Shown one piece after another: positions 33,402-42,567 of a stretch of DNA of 64,000 nucleotides (positions are counted from its first letter, which is position 1; every line of letters begins with the position of its first letter). Both the position numbers and the translations under genes were made by a program. The DNA is taken from contig NZ_PNOT02000189.1 in NCBI RefSeq assembly GCF_002879535.1, positions 1-64,000 on the forward strand. The letters are read 5' to 3'. The DNA comes from Mesorhizobium intechi (GTDB lineage: Bacteria; Pseudomonadota; Alphaproteobacteria; Rhizobiales; Rhizobiaceae). The notes beneath the pieces were generated by a model that saw nothing but the letters and a program-made list of their open reading frames with translations, did no database searches and was not told the origin of the DNA.

Positions 33402-35942
33402 ATGTCCGGCTTTTCCGAAGACATGCCCTTTTTCGATGAACCCAATGCGCGGCCGACGGCCCCGTCGGGCATTGCCGCGCGCGCCATGGCTGCCCGCAGC
33501 GGCCAGAACAATGCACCCGATTATCTGAAGGGGCTGAATCCGGAACAAAGGCTGGCGGTGGAGACCACCGAAGGCCCGGTTCTGGTGCTGGCCGGCGCCG
33601 GCACCGGCAAGACGCGTGTGCTCACCACCCGCATCGCCCACATCCTTGCCACCGGCAAGGCCTTCCCCTCGCAGATCCTCGCCGTGACCTTCACCAACAA
33701 GGCGGCGCGCGAGATGAAGCAGCGCATCGGCATCCTGATCGGCGAAGGCAATGTCGAGGGCATGCCGTGGCTCGGTACCTTCCATTCGATCGGCGTGAAG
33801 CTGCTGCGCCGCCACGCCGAACTCGCCGGCTTGCGTTCCGACTTCACCATCCTCGACACCGACGATGTCGTGCGGCTGATCAAGCAGTTGATCCAGGCCG
33901 AGGGCCTCGACGACAAGCGCTGGCCGGCCAAGCAGTTCGCCCAGATGATCGACGGCTGGAAGAACAAGGGGCAAGGTCCGGCCGATATCGCCGAGGGCGA
34001 CGCGCGCAGCTTCGCCAACGGCAAGGGCCGCGAACTCTACAAGGCCTATCAGGACCGGCTGCAGACGCTGAACGCGTGCGACTTCGGCGACCTGCTGTGC
34101 CATCCCATCCGCATCTTCCGCGCCAATCCGGACGTGCTGAAGGACTATCACCGGCGCTTCAAATACATCCTCGTCGACGAATATCAGGACACCAATACCG
34201 CCCAGTACATGTGGCTGCGCCTGCTGGCGCAGCGTGCGGACGGCCGCGCCACCGTTAATATCTGCTGCGTCGGCGACGACGACCAGTCCATCTATGGCTG
34301 GCGCGGCGCCGAGGTCGACAACATCCTGCGCTTCGACAAGGATTTTCCCGGCGCCACCATCATCAGGCTGGAGCGCAACTACCGCTCGACCGCGCACATC
34401 CTTGGCGCCGCCTCCCACCTCATCGCCCACAATGAGGGCCGTTTCGGCAAGACGCTGTTCACCGACCGCAACGACCCCGAGGACGGCAAGGTCAATGTCC
34501 ACGCCGCCTGGGATTCCGAGGAGGAAGCCCGCGCCGTCGGCGAGACCATCGAGGCCTATCAGCGCCAGAAGCACGATCTCAACGACATGGCGATCCTGGT
34601 GCGCGCGTCCTTTCAGATGCGCGCCTTCGAGGATCGCTTCATCACGCTCGGCCTCAACTACCGCGTCATCGGCGGCCCGCGCTTCTACGAGCGCATGGAA
34701 ATCCGCGATGCGCTGGCCTTTTTTCGCGTCGTTGCCAACAGCGGCGACGACCTCGCCTTCGAGCGCATCGTCAATGTGCCCAAGCGCGGGCTGGGCGAAG
34801 CCACCATCCGCCAGATTCACGACACGGCGCGCGCGCTGCGCATCCCGATGCTGGAGGCCGCCGGCAACCTCGCCGAGAGTGACGAGCTGAAGCCAAAGCC
34901 GCGCGCCGCGTTGCGCGAAGTGGCCGCCAATTTCGAGCGCTGGCAGAAGGCGCTGGAGACCAAGCCGCATACCGAGCTCGCCGAGACCATTCTCGAGGAG
35001 AGCGGCTACACCGACATGTGGAAGAACGACCGTTCGGCCGAAGCACCGGGCCGGCTGGAGAACCTCAAGGAACTGATCCGCTCGATGGAGGAGTACGAGT
35101 CGCTGCGCTCCTTCCTCGAACATGTGGCGCTGGTCATGGATGCCGAGCAGAATGCCGGGCAGGACGCCGTGTCCATCATGACGCTGCATTCTGCCAAGGG
35201 CCTCGAATTCGAGACCGTCTTCCTGCCCGGCTGGGAGGAAGGCCTGTTCCCGCACCAGCGCGCGCTCGATGAAGGCGGCCGCTCCGGGCTGGAAGAGGAG
35301 CGCCGGCTGGCCTATGTCGGCCTCACCCGGGCCAAGAAGAACCTGCATATCTGGTTCGTGTCCAACCGCCTCATCCATGGGCTGTGGCAATCGACCATCC
35401 CGTCGCGCTTCCTCGAGGAGCTGCCGGAATCCCATGTCGAGATCGCCGAAAGCGGCAATTCCCATGGCGGCTACGGCAACCCCTATGGCGGCGGCTCCTT
35501 CGCCTCCGGCCGTGGCGGTGGGCGACAGAACCCCTACGGCGCCTCGCGTTTCGACAGTGTCGGTGCCAACGCCGAAAAATCCGGCGCCTTCTCCAACACC
35601 TATTCGACGCCCGGCTGGCAGCGCGCTCAGGCCAACCGCACGGAGGCGACCGACCGTAACTGGGGCACGCGATCCGGCCACCAGGTCGAGCGCATCGGCT
35701 ATGGCGAGACCGACTCGGGCTACGGCGCCGGCCGCACGAGCGTGAAGGGCCGGACCATCGACGGCGAACTGGTCGCCAAGTCCGTCGCCGACAAGCCGTC
35801 GCCCTTCAGCGTCGGCGACCGCGTCTTCCACCAGAAATTCGGCAACGGCAATATCTCGGCCATCGAAGGCAACAAGCTGACCATCGACTTCGACAAGGCC
35901 GGCCAGAAACGCGTGCTGGACGGGTTCGTCGCGGCGGTGTGA
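33402..35942 (+). CDS. uvrD: UvrD/PcrA-type DNA helicase II
   Basis: An 846-residue superfamily 1A helicase, unwinding DNA 3' to 5' in excision and mismatch repair. Motif I is AGAGTGKT at 64-71, motif II DEYQDTN, motif III GDDDQSIYGWRGA, motif V TLHSAKGLEF and motif VI YVGLTRAK. After the helicase core, from about residue 690, there is a Gly-rich flexible stretch (GGYGNPYGGGSFASG) and a C-terminal tudor-like domain (DRVFHQKFGNGNISAIEG) that binds RNA polymerase in PcrA. ATG has GGGGGAAG before it. A 920-codon antisense frame over the gene is a shadow. Confidence 0.96.
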   Translation: MSGFSEDMPFFDEPNARPTAPSGIAARAMAARSGQNNAPDYLKGLNPEQRLAVETTEGPVLVLAGAGTGKTRVLTTRIAHILATGKAFPSQILAVTFTNKAAREMKQRIGILIGEGNVEGMPWLGTFHSIGVKLLRRHAELAGLRSDFTILDTDDVVRLIKQLIQAEGLDDKRWPAKQFAQMIDGWKNKGQGPADIAEGDARSFANGKGRELYKAYQDRLQTLNACDFGDLLCHPIRIFRANPDVLKDYHRRFKYILVDEYQDTNTAQYMWLRLLAQRADGRATVNICCVGDDDQSIYGWRGAEVDNILRFDKDFPGATIIRLERNYRSTAHILGAASHLIAHNEGRFGKTLFTDRNDPEDGKVNVHAAWDSEEEARAVGETIEAYQRQKHDLNDMAILVRASFQMRAFEDRFITLGLNYRVIGGPRFYERMEIRDALAFFRVVANSGDDLAFERIVNVPKRGLGEATIRQIHDTARALRIPMLEAAGNLAESDELKPKPRAALREVAANFERWQKALETKPHTELAETILEESGYTDMWKNDRSAEAPGRLENLKELIRSMEEYESLRSFLEHVALVMDAEQNAGQDAVSIMTLHSAKGLEFETVFLPGWEEGLFPHQRALDEGGRSGLEEERRLAYVGLTRAKKNLHIWFVSNRLIHGLWQSTIPSRFLEELPESHVEIAESGNSHGGYGNPYGGGSFASGRGGGRQNPYGASRFDSVGANAEKSGAFSNTYSTPGWQRAQANRTEATDRNWGTRSGHQVERIGYGETDSGYGAGRTSVKGRTIDGELVAKSVADKPSPFSVGDRVFHQKFGNGNISAIEGNKLTIDFDKAGQKRVLDGFVAAV

Positions 35943-35967
35943 GCTGCCCTTCCGAGCAGCTCCCGGC

Positions 35968-35984
35968 GCCGTTGCAACAACGGC
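35968..35984. terminator. Small perfect hairpin between uvrD and the ABC operon
   Basis: GCCGTTG-CAA-CAACGGC, seven paired bases in the 52-base gap between two convergent genes. It could serve as a weak bidirectional terminator but has no T-run. Confidence 0.45.
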
Positions 35985-35994
35985 AGTGCCTCCC

Positions 35995-37041
35995 TCACCT
36001 ATATCTTGCCTGGTTCCACTTGTGCCCGAGCAGCGACAGGATGATGATCAGCCCGTTGAAGAACTGCACGTAAAAGCCGCTCAGGCCCGCCGCCACCACG
36101 CCGGTCTGGATGAACGACACGGTGACCGCGCCGATGGCACCGCCGACGACCGTGCCGATGCCGCCCCAGGTTGGCGTACCGCCGACGAACACCGAGGCCA
36201 GGACCGGCAGGAGATAGCCGTCGCCGGCTGTCGGCCACCAGGTGAAGTTGATCATAACCGAAAACGTGCCGGCGATCGCCGCCCCTATGCCGACGAAGAC
36301 GAACACCTTGACCCGCACGCGCTTGACGTCGATGCCCATCTGCTGGGCGCTGTCGGGGTTGTCGCCGACCACCCTCACCTGTGCGCCGAAACGATGCCTG
36401 TTGTAGAGCATCGCCGACAGCACGACGAATGCGATGGCCCAGAAGATCTGCACGGGAATGCCGTAGACCTGGCTGGAGAAGATCTTGTAGGCCCAGCTGT
36501 TGCTGAGGCTGGTCAGCGACATCGACTTGCCTTCGTTGATGATCTGGATCAGGCCGCGCAGCAGGAAATTCATGCCGAGCGTGGCGATCAGCGACGACAG
36601 CCCGCCATAGACGACCAGCGAGCCGACGAGGAAACCGAGCAGCATGCCCGTCACGAGTGCGGCGGCAATGCCGAGGAACGGGTCGTAGCCGGCCTGCACC
36701 ACAAGGGCGAAAACCCAGGAAGCAAACCCCATCGTGGCCGGAAACGACAGGTCGATCTCGCCGCAGGTGACGACGAAGACCAGCGGCACCACCACGAACA
36801 GCGCCACGGGGAGCGTCGTCAGCACGGAGCTGTAGAGATACCAGGTGGTGAACACGGTCGGGTTGGCGACCATGAACACCGCCATCATGACGATGAACAC
36901 CGCGAGCGTGCCGAGCGAGGCGCGATTGTCGAGGACGAAGCCGCGCAGCCAGTGGTCGGATGGATGTTTCCACTCCTGGCGGGCGGACCCGGCATGAGCG
37001 CGCAGAGGGCTTTCGAGATCGGGTTCCATGGTCTTGCTCAT
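35995..37041 (-). CDS. Sugar ABC transporter permease (RbsC-like)
   Basis: A 348-residue permease with about ten hydrophobic segments after a polar N-terminus. FVVPLVFVVTCGEIDLSFPA and LGMNFLLRGLIQIINEG are characteristic of the ribose/inositol-type importers, and VFVGGTPTWGGIGTVVGGAI is the ATPase-coupling region. The start ATG overlaps the stop of the ATPase gene by four bases. It is the last gene of the five-gene sugar operon. Confidence 0.93.
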   Translation of the reverse strand: MSKTMEPDLESPLRAHAGSARQEWKHPSDHWLRGFVLDNRASLGTLAVFIVMMAVFMVANPTVFTTWYLYSSVLTTLPVALFVVVPLVFVVTCGEIDLSFPATMGFASWVFALVVQAGYDPFLGIAAALVTGMLLGFLVGSLVVYGGLSSLIATLGMNFLLRGLIQIINEGKSMSLTSLSNSWAYKIFSSQVYGIPVQIFWAIAFVVLSAMLYNRHRFGAQVRVVGDNPDSAQQMGIDVKRVRVKVFVFVGIGAAIAGTFSVMINFTWWPTAGDGYLLPVLASVFVGGTPTWGGIGTVVGGAIGAVTVSFIQTGVVAAGLSGFYVQFFNGLIIILSLLGHKWNQARYR

Positions 37042-37835
37042 CGCGCTTGCTGCTCCGCTTCGCCGGCCTCGCGCAGTCCAGGCAATCCGCCGGGATGCGC
37101 GACGTCCTCCATGAAATTGATCAACTCGTCCGCCGACTTGACCGCGCTGCGGTCGGCGGTCAGCGCCACCTTGCCGCGATCGAGCACCACGAAGCGGTCG
37201 GCGATGTCGAAGACATGATGGATGTTGTGGCCGATGAACAGGATCGAACGTCCGCTCGCCCGCACCTGGCGCACGAAATGGAACACCTTGGCGGTCTCGG
37301 TCAGTGACAGCGCCGTGGTCGGCTCGTCGAGGATGATCAGCTCGGCCTGCTTGTAGATGGCGCGCGCGATCGCCACGCCCTGGCGTTCGCCGCCCGACAG
37401 CTGGCCCACGATCGAGTGCGGGGTGAACACTTTCGAGGTGAAGCCGATCTCGCGCATCAGCCGGCTTGCCTCCTCGATCTCCTTGTTGACCTTCAGCCAG
37501 CCCATGAAGCCGGTCAGCTCGCGGCCCATGAAGATGTTACGCACGATGGTCTGCTGCACGGCCAGCGCCCGGTCCTGGAACACCGTCTCGATGCCGGCGT
37601 CGCGCGAGCGCGCCGCGCTCCAGCCGCTCACCGGCTTGTCGCGCACGAGGATGTCGCCGCTGGTCGGCCTGACCACACCGGACAGGATCTTGATCAGCGT
37701 CGACTTGCCGGCGCCATTGTCGCCGATGAGGCCGACCACCTCGCCGCGGTCGACACTGAGATTGACGCCGCCCAGCGCATAGACCTGGCCGTAGGACTTC
37801 GTGATATCGCGCAGTTCGATGATGCGTTCGGCCAT
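37038..37835 (-). CDS. Sugar ABC transporter ATP-binding protein (single ABC domain)
   Basis: A 265-residue ATPase: Walker A GDNGAGKST, Q-loop near VFQDRALAVQQ, signature LSGGERQGVAIARA, Walker B LIILDEPTTAL and switch His in IGHNIHHVFDI. It is a one-domain enzyme, unlike the fused two-domain RbsA type; this form pairs with permeases such as FrcC of rhizobia (FrcA-like). ATG at MAERIIEL is supported by the domain start and by GGATCC-rather than coding-like sequence upstream. It is coupled to the permease gene by an overlap. Confidence 0.93.
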   Translation of the reverse strand: MAERIIELRDITKSYGQVYALGGVNLSVDRGEVVGLIGDNGAGKSTLIKILSGVVRPTSGDILVRDKPVSGWSAARSRDAGIETVFQDRALAVQQTIVRNIFMGRELTGFMGWLKVNKEIEEASRLMREIGFTSKVFTPHSIVGQLSGGERQGVAIARAIYKQAELIILDEPTTALSLTETAKVFHFVRQVRASGRSILFIGHNIHHVFDIADRFVVLDRGKVALTADRSAVKSADELINFMEDVAHPGGLPGLREAGEAEQQAR

Positions 37836-37920
37836 CGGATCCTCGCTTTGATTGTCGCATGCCGGCCCTTTGCCGGGGGTCCTGCCGGCCGGGTCCAACC
37901 CGGCCGGCAGCCTTGGGAGG

Positions 37921-38928
37921 TCAGCGCAGCGCCTGCTTGGCGAGCTCTGAGACGATCTCGTAGTTCTGCGGCGTGACGAAGCCGGCACCGGTGTCGACAT
38001 TCATCGGCGCCAGACCCAGCACCACCTGCTGGCAGAGGCTGAGGATCGGCAGATAACCCTGCATGAATGGCTGCTGGTCGGCCGTCAGCTGCACCCAGCC
38101 ACCCTTGAAGCCCTCGACGATCTGCGGGCTGGTGTCGAAGCCGAAATTGAAGATATCGCCGGCCTTCCGGCCCGCGGCCTGCATGTATGTCGGCACATTG
38201 CCGAGCATCTGCCCGCCCGGATAGCCGACTGCCTTGACACCGGGATTGTTGAGCAACGCCGCGGTGATCACCGGTATGGCGAGGTTCGGATCGGCGGCCC
38301 ACTCGGTCGCGGAATTGATTTGAACGACATCGACGCCGGCCTCTTTCAGTGCGGCGACCGTCCCACGCTCGCGTGCGCCCCGGCTCTCATTGTCGAAGGG
38401 GCCGATCATGATCGCCTTGTCACCGGACTTCAGCCCGGCCAGCTTGAACGCCTCGGCGCCGAGCGCGCGGCCCTGCTGCTCCTGCTGCGCGCCGACATAG
38501 CCGCCGCCGAACGCCGCCGTCACCTTCGGCACCGGCACGTTCTGGTACATCATCTTGATGCCGTCCTTATGCGCCTGCTCGGCCAGCGGCATGATCGCGT
38601 CTTCGCCTGGATGGCCCATCATGGCGATGCCGTTGGGCTTGACCGCAACCGCCTCGCGCAATTGCTGCACCATCTTTTCGACGTCCCAGCCGGAGAAGAT
38701 GTAGTCGACCTTGGGGCCGAGATCGGCCGCCGCCTGCTTTGCGCCATTGTAGACGATTGTACCGAAAGCGTCGCCTTCGGCGCCGCCGACGAAGAAGCGG
38801 ATATGGACATCCTTGCACCACTGGGCGTCGAGCGCCCGTGCCGGCAAGGTCGAGATGGCGGCGCAAAGCGCCGTGGCGGCGGCCACGACGGTCGTGCGCA
38901 GAAGTGTCGTTCTGATCGCGATGCTCAT
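37921..38928 (-). CDS. Sugar ABC transporter substrate-binding protein
   Basis: A 335-residue periplasmic protein with signal peptide (about 1-32, TALCAAISTLPARA). The fold is of the RbsB/FrcB class, seen in VHIRFFVGGAEGDAFGTI, AVKPNGIAMMGHPGE and GFDTSPQIVEGFKGGWVQLT. Two Cys residues (near WCKDVH and SLCQQV) may form a disulfide. Its position between the ATPase and the catabolic genes makes it the receptor of this operon. Specificity is unknown; fructose, inositol or another hexose derivative is plausible. Confidence 0.92.
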   Translation of the reverse strand: MSIAIRTTLLRTTVVAAATALCAAISTLPARALDAQWCKDVHIRFFVGGAEGDAFGTIVYNGAKQAAADLGPKVDYIFSGWDVEKMVQQLREAVAVKPNGIAMMGHPGEDAIMPLAEQAHKDGIKMMYQNVPVPKVTAAFGGGYVGAQQEQQGRALGAEAFKLAGLKSGDKAIMIGPFDNESRGARERGTVAALKEAGVDVVQINSATEWAADPNLAIPVITAALLNNPGVKAVGYPGGQMLGNVPTYMQAAGRKAGDIFNFGFDTSPQIVEGFKGGWVQLTADQQPFMQGYLPILSLCQQVVLGLAPMNVDTGAGFVTPQNYEIVSELAKQALR

Positions 38929-39021
38929 GCACTTGTCCTCCCATTGTTTCCCTCGTCAGCCGAGGGGCTGTTGACGATTGTTTCGCCACTTACGAACCGG
39001 CTCCTCCCGCCGGCCGGGTCC

Positions 39022-39930
39022 TCACGTCGGATTCTGCAGGTAGCTGGCGCCTCCCCGGCATTGCTTGAGATACTCCAGCGCCCGGACCTGGCCGGTGATC
39101 TCGAGATCGCCGCGATAGACCGGATCGTGCCAGCCTTCGATGTCGATGGCGCCCTTGTAGCCGGCCAGCCGCAATTCGCTGATCACCCGCGTCCAGTCGC
39201 TGTCGCCGAAACCGGGCGTGCGCATCTGTACGAAGGGCAGCCGGCCGAACACGCCGTGCTCGCGGATGACGTCCCAGCGCACGGTGGCGTCCTTGCCATG
39301 GACATGGAAGATGCGCGGCGCCCATTTGCGGATCTGCGGGATCGGATCGATCAGATAGACGAGCTGGTGGCAGGGCTCCCATTCGAGACCCAGATTGTCG
39401 TCCGGCACTTCGTTGAACATTAGCTCCCAGGCGTCCGGATTGTGGGCGATGTTCCAGTCGCCGGCCGCCCAGTTGCCGTCCATGGCACAGTTCTCGAACG
39501 CAATGCGCACGCCCTTGTCGGCGGCGCGCTTGGCCAGCGGGCCCCACACTTCGCGAAAGCGCGGCAGGCTGTCGGTCAGCTTCTTGCCGCGCAGGCGCCC
39601 GGTGAAGCCGCTGACCGTCGAAGCGCCGAACAGATGCGCATTGTCGATCACCGTTTCCCAGGCCGCGAGAACGCCGCGATCGACCTCGCCGCTCTCCAGC
39701 GGATTGCCGAATACGCCGATCGAGGACACGCCGACATCGGCGTCGCCGATCGCCTCGCGGATCTCGGCTGCAAGGCGTGGAAGGTCCTTGCCGCCAAGCG
39801 TCTGCCAGAAGAAGGGCTGGATGCTCTCGAAACCGAGCGGCAGGATCTGCTTGATGTACGCCGCCGGGTCGTCGAGGTTGGCCCGCACCATGGTGCCGAT
39901 CCTGATGTCGAGAAGCGGGTTTGGCATCAT
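39022..39930 (-). CDS. Sugar phosphate isomerase/epimerase (xylose isomerase-like TIM barrel)
   Basis: A 302-residue TIM-barrel enzyme of the IolE/IolH group. Metal ligands are probably the Glu in FENCAMDGN, the Glu or Asp in LGLEWEPCHQLV, the His in FHVHGKDAT and the Glu in IDIEGWHDPVY. It would isomerise or epimerise a sugar taken up by the transporter. The start overlaps the dehydrogenase stop by four bases, so the two act in sequence: oxidation by the Gfo/Idh/MocA enzyme, then rearrangement. Confidence 0.9.
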   Translation of the reverse strand: MMPNPLLDIRIGTMVRANLDDPAAYIKQILPLGFESIQPFFWQTLGGKDLPRLAAEIREAIGDADVGVSSIGVFGNPLESGEVDRGVLAAWETVIDNAHLFGASTVSGFTGRLRGKKLTDSLPRFREVWGPLAKRAADKGVRIAFENCAMDGNWAAGDWNIAHNPDAWELMFNEVPDDNLGLEWEPCHQLVYLIDPIPQIRKWAPRIFHVHGKDATVRWDVIREHGVFGRLPFVQMRTPGFGDSDWTRVISELRLAGYKGAIDIEGWHDPVYRGDLEITGQVRALEYLKQCRGGASYLQNPT

Positions 39931-40958
39931 GGTGTTTCCTGTGTAATCGCCACGCGGCGTCCGGTTTCGGCGCTTTCGATGGCGCCAAAAACCATGGCCA
40001 GGCTTTTGATGTTGTCGGCGCCGCGCGTCTCCGGCTCGGTGCCGGTCTCGATGGCGTGCATGAAATCCCTGATGATGCCGAGATGACCGCCGACTCGGTC
40101 GGCTGGATCGAGCGGCGGCACGTCGATCGGCTGGGTCTTGGCGAACAGCCCGTCGCGGCCCGTCGCCACCACCTCCGCCGTCAAGAGGTCATGGCCGTCC
40201 CAGATGAGGCTGCCCCGCTCGGCGACGATGCGCCAGCTGCCTTCCCAGCTGGTTCGGAAGCCGTCGGCGCACCAAGAGCCGGCATAGGTGAAGACCTTGC
40301 CGCCACCGAGATCGAAGACCGCACTTGCCGACGATCCCTGCCGGTACCAGGAATTGGCCGGCTCCCATTCCTGGCAGTAGACGCCGGCCGGCTCGCCGCC
40401 GGCCATATAGCGGGCGGCGTCGAAAGTGTGGATGGCCATGTCGAGCAGCAAGACATGTGCCATCTCCTCGCGAAAGCCGCCGAAATGCGGCGCGACGAAG
40501 AAATCGGCATGGATGCTGGTCGCAGCGCCAATGGCGCCGGAGTCCAGGAAGCGGCGGATGCGCCTGACATTGGCAACGTAGCGGCGGTTCTGCACGACGG
40601 CATGGATGCGCCCGGCCAGGCGGGCCGCCTCGACGATGGCGCGCGCGTTTTCAGGACTGTCGGCCAGCGGCTTTTCGGTCAACAGATGGCAATTGTGGGC
40701 AAGGGCCGAAAGCGCGACTTCGCGCCGGGCAGCGGGAACCACGACATCGAACACCGCGTCGGGCCTGGTCTGGTCGAGCACCGCGTCGAGGCTGGTGCCG
40801 ATGACGATGCCGGTGAGGTCATATTCGTGCGCCCTGGCCTTCGCCCGCTCGGCGTCGAGGTCGACAAGGCCGACAATGGCAAGCCCATCTATCTGCCTCG
40901 CGGCATCGAGCCATTGCCTGCTCATCGCGCCGCAGCCGACGAGGACGACATTCATCAT
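39927..40958 (-). CDS. Gfo/Idh/MocA family sugar dehydrogenase
   Basis: A 343-residue NAD(P)-dependent oxidoreductase. The Rossmann domain starts MNVVLVGCGAMSRQWLDAAR, and the conserved CHLLTEKPLADSPENARAIV contains the catalytic Lys of the EKP motif. The second half has HTFDAARYMAGGEP, with the conserved Asp and His. Members oxidise inositols or sugar derivatives. First gene of the operon, with GGAGGAA before its ATG and the LacI operators upstream. Confidence 0.92.
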   Translation of the reverse strand: MMNVVLVGCGAMSRQWLDAARQIDGLAIVGLVDLDAERAKARAHEYDLTGIVIGTSLDAVLDQTRPDAVFDVVVPAARREVALSALAHNCHLLTEKPLADSPENARAIVEAARLAGRIHAVVQNRRYVANVRRIRRFLDSGAIGAATSIHADFFVAPHFGGFREEMAHVLLLDMAIHTFDAARYMAGGEPAGVYCQEWEPANSWYRQGSSASAVFDLGGGKVFTYAGSWCADGFRTSWEGSWRIVAERGSLIWDGHDLLTAEVVATGRDGLFAKTQPIDVPPLDPADRVGGHLGIIRDFMHAIETGTEPETRGADNIKSLAMVFGAIESAETGRRVAITQETP

Positions 40959-41018
40959 CCGGCGTTCCTCCTCCGCTCGGTCCCTCCAGACCGGCCGTCA
41001 CGGCATCCACGGCATCAC

Positions 41019-41046
41019 CGTAAACGTTTTTCCGTAAACGTTTACG
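41019..41046. promoter_or_regulatory. Double LacI-type operator upstream of the sugar operon
   Basis: CGTAAACGTTTACG at 41033-41046 is a perfect 14-base palindrome with the central CG of LacI family sites. A second copy of the half site, CGTAAACG at 41019-41026 followed by TTTTTCCG, lies exactly 14 bases before it. Both sit in the divergent region between the dehydrogenase gene and lacI. Confidence 0.75.
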
Positions 41047-41154
41047 AGAACACACCCGATAGCGTAGAATGTCAATTGGCCGCTCGCGAAAATCGTCCCG
41101 AAGCCTTGGCCTGAGCGGCCGCCAATGATAGCGAAGGCCGGGGGGAGAAACTCT

Positions 41155-42180
41155 TTGGCGTCCAGCATTCACGACCTAGCGCGTCACCTGAACATTTCGA
41201 TCGGCACCGTGTCGCGGGCGCTGAACGGCCGCGCCGACGTCAATGCCGACACGCGCCAGCGCGTGCTCGACGCCGCCAAGAAGCTGAACTATTCACCCAA
41301 CCAGTCCGGCCGCAGTCTCAGGCAAGGCGCGACCCACTCGATCGCCTTCATGCTGCAGCCGCATCCTGGCGACCAGCAATATGGCGAACCGTTCTTCATT
41401 CCCTTCCTGATCGGGCTGCAGGGCCGCCTTGCCGAAAGCGGGCTCGACCTGACCGTGGTGATGGGCGCGCCAGGCGACTATCAGCAGGAGCGCCTGCGCC
41501 GCGTCGTCGAGACCCGCCGCGCCGATGCCGTGCTGTTGGCCTGGACGCGGCGCGAGGACGAGCGCATCGATTATCTCACACAGGTCGGGTTCCCCTTCGC
41601 CACGCTTGGCCGCAGCCGCAGCGGCGGCAAGGCCTATCCCTCGCTCGACCTCGATTTCGAGAAGGCAGGCAGTGATGCGGTCGACCGCCTGGTGGCGCGC
41701 GGCCACCGCCGGATCGCCGCCATCCGCCCTTCCCTCAATCTCAATTTCGGCCATCTGTTTCTGAACGGCTACCGCAAAGCCCTGAAACGGCACGGCATCG
41801 AGGTCGACCCCTCGCTTATCGCCGACGGCTTCATCAACGAGGCCGGCGGCTACCAGGTGACGCCGCGCGTGATACTGGCAAAGGACCGGCCGACGGCCAT
41901 CATCTTCAACAATGACGCCATGGCGCTCGGCGGTTGCAAGGCGCTGGCCGAGATGGGCATCCGGCCGGGCCACGACATCGCGGTGACCGTGATCGTCGAC
42001 ACGCCGCTCTGCCGCTATTTTTCCCCGGCACTCACCGCCTTCCGTCCGGCGCTGGAGCCGATGGGCCGGCGCCTGGCCGAAATGCTGCTGGCCTCGCTTC
42101 CCGCCTTCGCCGGCCCTGAAGGCCCGCGTATCATCCACGAAGTCTGGCCGCTGGAACTGGTCGCCCGCGACAGCGATTGA
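41155..42180 (+). CDS. LacI family transcriptional regulator
   Basis: A 341-residue repressor. The N-terminus reads SIHDLARHLNISIGTVSRAL, the LacI helix-turn-helix with the hinge KKLNYSPNQSGRSLRQG. The core (about 60-340) is a periplasmic-binding-protein fold with GVPVV-like motifs and NNDAMALGG near the effector site. A TTG at 41155 with GGGGAGA before it gives the standard LacI start; an in-frame ATG ten codons earlier is less likely. Divergent from the five-gene sugar operon, it probably represses it through the CGTAAACGTTTACG operators and responds to the imported sugar. Confidence 0.93.
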   Translation: MASSIHDLARHLNISIGTVSRALNGRADVNADTRQRVLDAAKKLNYSPNQSGRSLRQGATHSIAFMLQPHPGDQQYGEPFFIPFLIGLQGRLAESGLDLTVVMGAPGDYQQERLRRVVETRRADAVLLAWTRREDERIDYLTQVGFPFATLGRSRSGGKAYPSLDLDFEKAGSDAVDRLVARGHRRIAAIRPSLNLNFGHLFLNGYRKALKRHGIEVDPSLIADGFINEAGGYQVTPRVILAKDRPTAIIFNNDAMALGGCKALAEMGIRPGHDIAVTVIVDTPLCRYFSPALTAFRPALEPMGRRLAEMLLASLPAFAGPEGPRIIHEVWPLELVARDSD

Positions 42181-42195
42181 TATCGCCCATAAAGG

Positions 42196-42513
42196 CTATC
42201 GATCCACCTTCTTCTCGCCACGCTCGCCGGCCTCGACGATGTCCCCGGTGGTGAACAGGATTTCCTTCAATTCCGCCCGCCAGTCCTCCTTCTGGCGCAG
42301 CAGGAATTCCAGGTCCATGCCGAAATGCTTGAACTCCTCGCCTTGCGCGTTGCGCATGATGGCCCGCGCTTGCGGGTCCTTCTCCACCGAGATGCGTTGT
42401 TCGTACCAGCCGATCGCTTCCGCCTCCTCGACCAGCGAGGCGATCATGCGGGCGAAGGTCCGAACCTTCTGCGACAGTTCTTCAGGCGGTTCGTGATACT
42501 GGTCGAAACCCAT
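42196..42513 (-). CDS. EncFtn-type ferritin-like protein (encapsulin cargo family), no shell gene
   Basis: A 105-residue protein matching encapsulated ferritin. The iron-site pattern is complete: EEAEAIGWYEQR supplies Glu30, Glu32, Trp36 and Tyr37, and GEEFKHFGMDLEFL supplies Glu60 and His63, aligned with Glu32, Glu34, Trp38, Tyr39, Glu62 and His65 of Rhodospirillum rubrum EncFtn as I recall it. RQKEDWRAELKEILFTTGDI is also typical. EncFtn forms ferroxidase rings that need an encapsulin shell to store iron. There is no encapsulin gene in the window, and the tail (GERGEKKVDR) lacks an obvious shell-targeting peptide. GGAGGACG precedes the ATG. Confidence 0.85.
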   Translation of the reverse strand: MGFDQYHEPPEELSQKVRTFARMIASLVEEAEAIGWYEQRISVEKDPQARAIMRNAQGEEFKHFGMDLEFLLRQKEDWRAELKEILFTTGDIVEAGERGEKKVDR

Positions 42514-42567
42514 GTCGTCCTCCGTGGTTCATTCCCATGAATGCCTGGGAATGGCACCGGTTCCGCG

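Noticed and set aside
33069-35831. Very long antisense frame (about 920 codons) over uvrD
   Set aside because: It mirrors the strong codon bias of uvrD; no ribosome site, no domain, and it overlaps a helicase with all motifs intact.
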